A DNA stretch of 8,860 nucleotides. It comes from Clostridia bacterium (GTDB lineage Bacteria > Bacillota > Clostridia > Oscillospirales > Acutalibacteraceae). The stretch lies in contig JAFRZS010000038.1 of assembly GCA_017442445.1 (NCBI GenBank), positions 1-8,860 of the forward strand, in the 5' to 3' direction. The notes under the pieces were generated by a model. It ran no database searches. It was given only the letters and a program-made list of their open reading frames with translations, and had not been told where the DNA came from. Shown here piece by piece: positions 5,575 through 8,860 of this stretch; position 1 is the stretch's first letter; every line of letters begins with the position of its first letter. Both the position numbers and the translations under genes were made by a program.

Positions 5575-7037
5575 AACAGGTTTTAGCTTTTGACTTCGGC
5601 GCATCGTCAGGACGCGCGATATTGGGTAAATTTGACGGCGAAAAACTCACACTTCATGAGGTTCACCGCTTTTCAAATGACCCGGTATATTTTAACGGCA
5701 CACTCTATTGGGATACACTCCGTCAGCTTTATGACATCAAGCAAGGTCTTGTAAAGGCAAAATTAGCAGGCGGATTTGACAGCATCGGTATTGACACATG
5801 GGGTGTTGACTACGGTTTGCTTGATAAAGAGGGTTATCTCATCGAAAACCCCATTCACTACCGTGACCACCGTACAGACGGAATTTTGGAAGAAGCTTTC
5901 AAGATTATTCCCAAGGATAAGTTATATGACATGACAGGTATTCAGTTCATGGAATTTAATACTGCATTCCAGCTTCTTGCATCAAGAAAACAGCGTCCGC
6001 ATATGCTTGAACAGGCGGATAAGCTTCTCTTTATGCCTGACTTGTTTGCATATATGCTGACAGGTGAAATGGTAACAGAGTATTCAATCGCAACAACATC
6101 ACAGCTTCTTGACATAAAGACAGGCGATTTCTCAAAGGAAATCCTTGAAAAATTTGATATTCCCGAAGAGCTTTTCTCACCCATCGTAAATCCGGGCGAA
6201 GTCATCGGTGAATTGTCAAAGGAAATCAGAGAAGAGCTTGATTTACCCGAAGCTAAGGTTATCGCAGTATGTGAGCATGATACTCAGAGTGCTATGGCGG
6301 CAGTTCCGACTCAGGAAAAGGATTTCGTATATATCTCCTGCGGCACATGGTCACTTTTCGGCACAGAGCTTGATACTCCGTTAACTGACGATACAGCATA
6401 CAGCCTCAATATGACAAACGAAGGCGGCTACGGCAGAAATGTAAGCTTCCTCAAAAATATCATCGGTTTGTGGCTTATTCAGGAAAGCAGACGCCAGTGG
6501 CAGAGAGAAGGACAGAATTATTCTTATGCCGACTTAGAAAAATTGGCACTTGAAGCTGAACCCTTCAAATGCTTCATTGACCCCGATGCTCCCGAATTTT
6601 CACCGCTCGGAAATATTCCGAAGCGTGTTCAGGAATTCTGCAGAAAAACAAATCAGTATGTACCTCAGACAGTAGGCGAGATTATGCGTTGTATTTATGA
6701 AAGCCTTGCTATGAAATATAAATACACTTTTGAAAATCTCAAAAATTGCACGAAAAAGGATTATCCCGTAATCCATGTAATCGGCGGCGGCACAAAGGAC
6801 ACACTCTTGTGCCAGATGACTGCAAATGCCTGTGATACTCCCGTAAAGGGCGGCCCGATTGAAGCTACCGTTATCGGTAACATCATCGTTCAGCTTATCG
6901 CATCGGGCGATATCAAGGATATGAACGAAGCAAGAGAAATTATTGCGCGTTCAGAAACAGTGCTTGATTACACTCCCACAGATGTCCATAGCTGGCAGAC
7001 AGCTTATGAGAATAAATTTAAAAATATCATTATATAA
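5571..7037 (+). CDS. rhaB: RhaB-family FGGY sugar kinase, probably acting as L-fuculokinase in this operon
   Basis: At 488 residues it is almost the length of E. coli rhamnulokinase (489) and follows it throughout. The phosphate motif is AFDFGASSGRAILG (6-19). The sugar-side block is SIGIDTWGVDYGLLD (71-85), with HYRDHRTDG (96-104) and GIQFMEFNTAFQLLA (123-137) after it. EHDTQSA (235-241) carries D237, equivalent to the catalytic base. SCGTWSLFG (256-264) and HVIGGGTKDTLLCQMTA (402-418) complete the actin-like ATPase fold. E. coli FucK belongs to a more distant FGGY branch, so family membership says rhamnulokinase, while the fucU and fucI neighbours say L-fuculose is the likely substrate, giving L-fuculose 1-phosphate. 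No rhamnose isomerase is in view. The start overlaps the fucU stop (ATGA, 5571-5574); AAGGGTG (5557-5563), inside fucU, is its ribosome site. Confidence 0.93.
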   Translation: MKQVLAFDFGASSGRAILGKFDGEKLTLHEVHRFSNDPVYFNGTLYWDTLRQLYDIKQGLVKAKLAGGFDSIGIDTWGVDYGLLDKEGYLIENPIHYRDHRTDGILEEAFKIIPKDKLYDMTGIQFMEFNTAFQLLASRKQRPHMLEQADKLLFMPDLFAYMLTGEMVTEYSIATTSQLLDIKTGDFSKEILEKFDIPEELFSPIVNPGEVIGELSKEIREELDLPEAKVIAVCEHDTQSAMAAVPTQEKDFVYISCGTWSLFGTELDTPLTDDTAYSLNMTNEGGYGRNVSFLKNIIGLWLIQESRRQWQREGQNYSYADLEKLALEAEPFKCFIDPDAPEFSPLGNIPKRVQEFCRKTNQYVPQTVGEIMRCIYESLAMKYKYTFENLKNCTKKDYPVIHVIGGGTKDTLLCQMTANACDTPVKGGPIEATVIGNIIVQLIASGDIKDMNEAREIIARSETVLDYTPTDVHSWQTAYENKFKNIII

Positions 7038-7046
7038 AGGAAAGGA
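7038..7046 (+). promoter_or_regulatory. Ribosome binding site that selects ATG 7056 for fucI
   Basis: AGGAAAGGA ends 9 bases before ATG 7056. An in-frame TTG at 7047 immediately abuts the site and so cannot use it, which makes the 585-residue product the better model. Confidence 0.75.
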
Positions 7047-7055
7047 TTGGTAAAA

Positions 7056-8813
7056 ATGATTTATCCGAAAATTGGTATCAGACCTATCATTGACGGCCGT
7101 TGGGGCGGTATCCGTGAAGGTCTCGAAGAAAAAACAATGGCTATGGCAAAGGCAGCTAAAGAGCTTATCGAAGCTAACTGCTTTTATGCTGACTCAACAC
7201 CCGCACAGTGCGTAATTTCTCCCTGCACAATCGGTGGCGGCGCAGAAGCTGCAAAGTGTGCTGAATTTTTCTCAACACAGAATGTTACAGCTACACTTTC
7301 AGTAACACCCTGCTGGTGCTACGGCAGTGAAACAATGGACCTTGATCCCCTCACAACAAAGGCAGTTTGGGGCTTCAACGGTACAGAGCGTCCCGGTGCT
7401 GTTTATCTTGCAGCAGTTATGGCAGCTCACGCACAGAGAGGTCTTCCTGCATTCTCAATCTACGGCAGAGATGTTCAGGACCTTGAAGACAATTCAATCC
7501 CCGCTGATGTTCAGGACAAAATCCTCAGATTTGCTCGTTGCGCACTTGCAGTAGGTCAGATCAAAGGTAAATCCTATGTTGGCATCGGTTCAGTTTCAAT
7601 GGGTATCGCAGGTTCTTACTGCGAAGCTAATATGATGCAGAATGTTTTCGGCTTAAGACCTGAATGGGTTGATATGTCAGAAGTTAAGAGACGTGTTGAC
7701 CTTGAAATCTATGACAAGGACGAATACGAAAAGGCTCTTGCATGGGCAAAAGCAAACTGCAAAGAAGGCTTTGACAAGAATATTAACAAGAAAACAGCTG
7801 AGCAGAAGGAAGCTGACTGGGAATTCTGCGTAAAGATGACTCTTATCTGCAAGGATATCCTTCTCGGCAACAAGAAGCTTGACGATATTGACAGACATGA
7901 AGAAGCACTCGGACGCAACGCTATCCTTGGCGGATTCCAGGGACAGAGAATGTGGACAGACTATTTCCCGAATGCTGACTTCACAGAAGCAATCCTCAAC
8001 TCAACATTTGACTGGAACGGCAAGAAGGCTCCCACAATTTTCGCAACAGAAAATGACGGACTCAACGGTCTTTCAATGCTATTCGGTAACCTTCTTACAG
8101 GTACAGCAAGTATGTTCGCAGATGTTCGTACATACTGGAGCCCCGAAGCTGTTAAGCGCGTAACAGGTAAAGACCTTGAAGGCAAATCAGCTAACGGCTT
8201 TATCCACCTCATCAACTCAGGTTCTTGCTGCCTTGACGCTACAGCAGCTTGCAAGGATGCAGACGGCAAACCCGTAATGAAAAAATGGTGGGATGTTACT
8301 GACGAAGATATTGATGCTATGCTCAAGGCTACTGACTGGTGCCCCGGCGACCTTCAGTACTTCAGAGGCGGCGGATATTCCTCACACTTCAAGACATTGG
8401 CTGAAATGCCCATCACAATGATAAGAATCAATATGATTGACGGCGTTGGCCCGACACTCCAGATCGCAGAAGGTTACACAGTAACACTTCCCGATGAAAT
8501 CCACAACAAGCTTGAACAGCGTACAGACCCGACATGGCCGACAACATGGTTCGTTCCCAACCTCACAGGAGAAGGCGCATTCAAGGATGTATATTCAGTA
8601 ATGGCTAACTGGGGCGCAAACCACGGCGCATTGACATACGGTCACATCGGTCAGGATCTCATCACTCTTGCAAGTATGTTCCGTATTCCTGTATCTCTTC
8701 ACAATGTTCCCGAAGATAAGCTTTACAGACCGCACTCATGGTCAGCATTCGGCACAAAAGATGCTGAAGGCGCAGACTACAGAGCTTGTCAGACATACGG
8801 CACACTCTATTGA
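7056..8813 (+). CDS. fucI: L-fucose isomerase FucI
   Basis: From ATG 7056 the product has 585 residues; E. coli FucI has 591. The start MIYPKIGIRPIIDGRWGGIRE is typical of the family. The Mn2+ ligands are all present: E332 in ATENDGLNG, D356 in FADVRTYWSPEA and H523 in ANHGALTYGH, each shifted by exactly five from E. coli E337, D361 and H528. Other conserved blocks are SVTPCWCYGSETMD (82-95), GIGSVSMGIAGS (176-187) and LGGFQGQRMWTDYFPN (291-306). The enzyme is a cytosolic hexamer in known members and converts L-fucose to L-fuculose; many also accept D-arabinose. It lies 18 bases after the kinase gene and is the last complete gene before a probable terminator. By eye it uses AAG, AAC and TTC more often than the upstream genes, consistent with stronger expression. 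An upstream in-frame TTG (7047) is unlikely as start. Confidence 0.96.
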   Translation: MIYPKIGIRPIIDGRWGGIREGLEEKTMAMAKAAKELIEANCFYADSTPAQCVISPCTIGGGAEAAKCAEFFSTQNVTATLSVTPCWCYGSETMDLDPLTTKAVWGFNGTERPGAVYLAAVMAAHAQRGLPAFSIYGRDVQDLEDNSIPADVQDKILRFARCALAVGQIKGKSYVGIGSVSMGIAGSYCEANMMQNVFGLRPEWVDMSEVKRRVDLEIYDKDEYEKALAWAKANCKEGFDKNINKKTAEQKEADWEFCVKMTLICKDILLGNKKLDDIDRHEEALGRNAILGGFQGQRMWTDYFPNADFTEAILNSTFDWNGKKAPTIFATENDGLNGLSMLFGNLLTGTASMFADVRTYWSPEAVKRVTGKDLEGKSANGFIHLINSGSCCLDATAACKDADGKPVMKKWWDVTDEDIDAMLKATDWCPGDLQYFRGGGYSSHFKTLAEMPITMIRINMIDGVGPTLQIAEGYTVTLPDEIHNKLEQRTDPTWPTTWFVPNLTGEGAFKDVYSVMANWGANHGALTYGHIGQDLITLASMFRIPVSLHNVPEDKLYRPHSWSAFGTKDAEGADYRACQTYGTLY

Positions 8814-8839
8814 TATCCTATATAAATATACCAAAACCC

Positions 8840-8860
8840 AAAAGAGCCCTCGGCTAAAAC
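8840..8860 (+). terminator. Left arm of a probable intrinsic terminator after fucI, cut by the window edge
   Basis: AAAAGAGCCCTCGG (8840-8853) followed by CTAAAA looks like the ascending arm and loop of an A-tract/T-tract hairpin. The final C would open the descending arm. The right arm is not visible, so this is a prediction: the sequence should continue with CGAGGGCTCTTTT. It lies 26 bases after the fucI stop, a normal place for an operon end. Confidence 0.5.

Noticed and set aside
7961..8326. Minus-strand open frame of 121 codons inside fucI
   Set aside because: It overlaps a strongly conserved part of fucI that includes the E332 and D356 metal ligands; antisense artefact.

Overview
The window looks like chromosome from a low-to-moderate G+C, endospore-lineage Firmicute, most likely a gut Clostridia of the Oscillospirales/Ruminococcaceae type. 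The evidence is a SpoIIE-like sporulation membrane protein, an RlmB methyltransferase of Firmicute style, AGGAG-type ribosome sites, TTG and ATG starts, and an L-fucose catabolic set typical of mucin- and plant-glycan-feeding commensals. The taxon is inferred from gene style, not from a marker gene.

Layout. Positions 1-734 (minus strand) hold the 5' part of spoIIE, cut off by the left edge. Positions 735-1665 are a divergent non-coding gap. It is filled mainly by two direct copies of a structured repeat of about 290 bp (838-1133 and 1176-1460). Each copy has a GATATC-based palindromic head, two larger hairpins and a run of small hairpins spaced every 21-22 bp by an ATATCAC linker. An extended -10 promoter at 1603-1631 then drives a plus-strand run of five genes: rlmB (1666-2409), a 902-residue membrane protein (2431-5139), fucU (5152-5574), a RhaB-family sugar kinase (5571-7037) and fucI (7056-8813). 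Gene gaps are 21, 12, -4 and 18 bases, so they look like one transcription unit. The left arm of a probable intrinsic terminator lies at the right edge (8840-8860).

How the genes work together. FucU interconverts the L-fucose anomers, FucI isomerises L-fucose to L-fuculose, and the RhaB-type kinase most probably makes L-fuculose 1-phosphate. The aldolase, transporter and regulator are not in the window. RlmB is a housekeeping 23S rRNA methyltransferase with no obvious link to fucose.

The most unusual gene is the 902-residue protein. It has the fold order of a P1B-type (heavy-metal) P-type ATPase, with eight predicted membrane segments, a linker between segments 4 and 5, and P- and N-domain-like sequence. 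However, the DKTGT, TGES, TGDN and GDGxND catalytic motifs are altered or missing, and about 355 acidic residues are added at the N-terminus. It therefore looks like a P-type ATPase pseudoenzyme of unknown function. The repeat pair and this pseudo-ATPase are the two items most worth following up.
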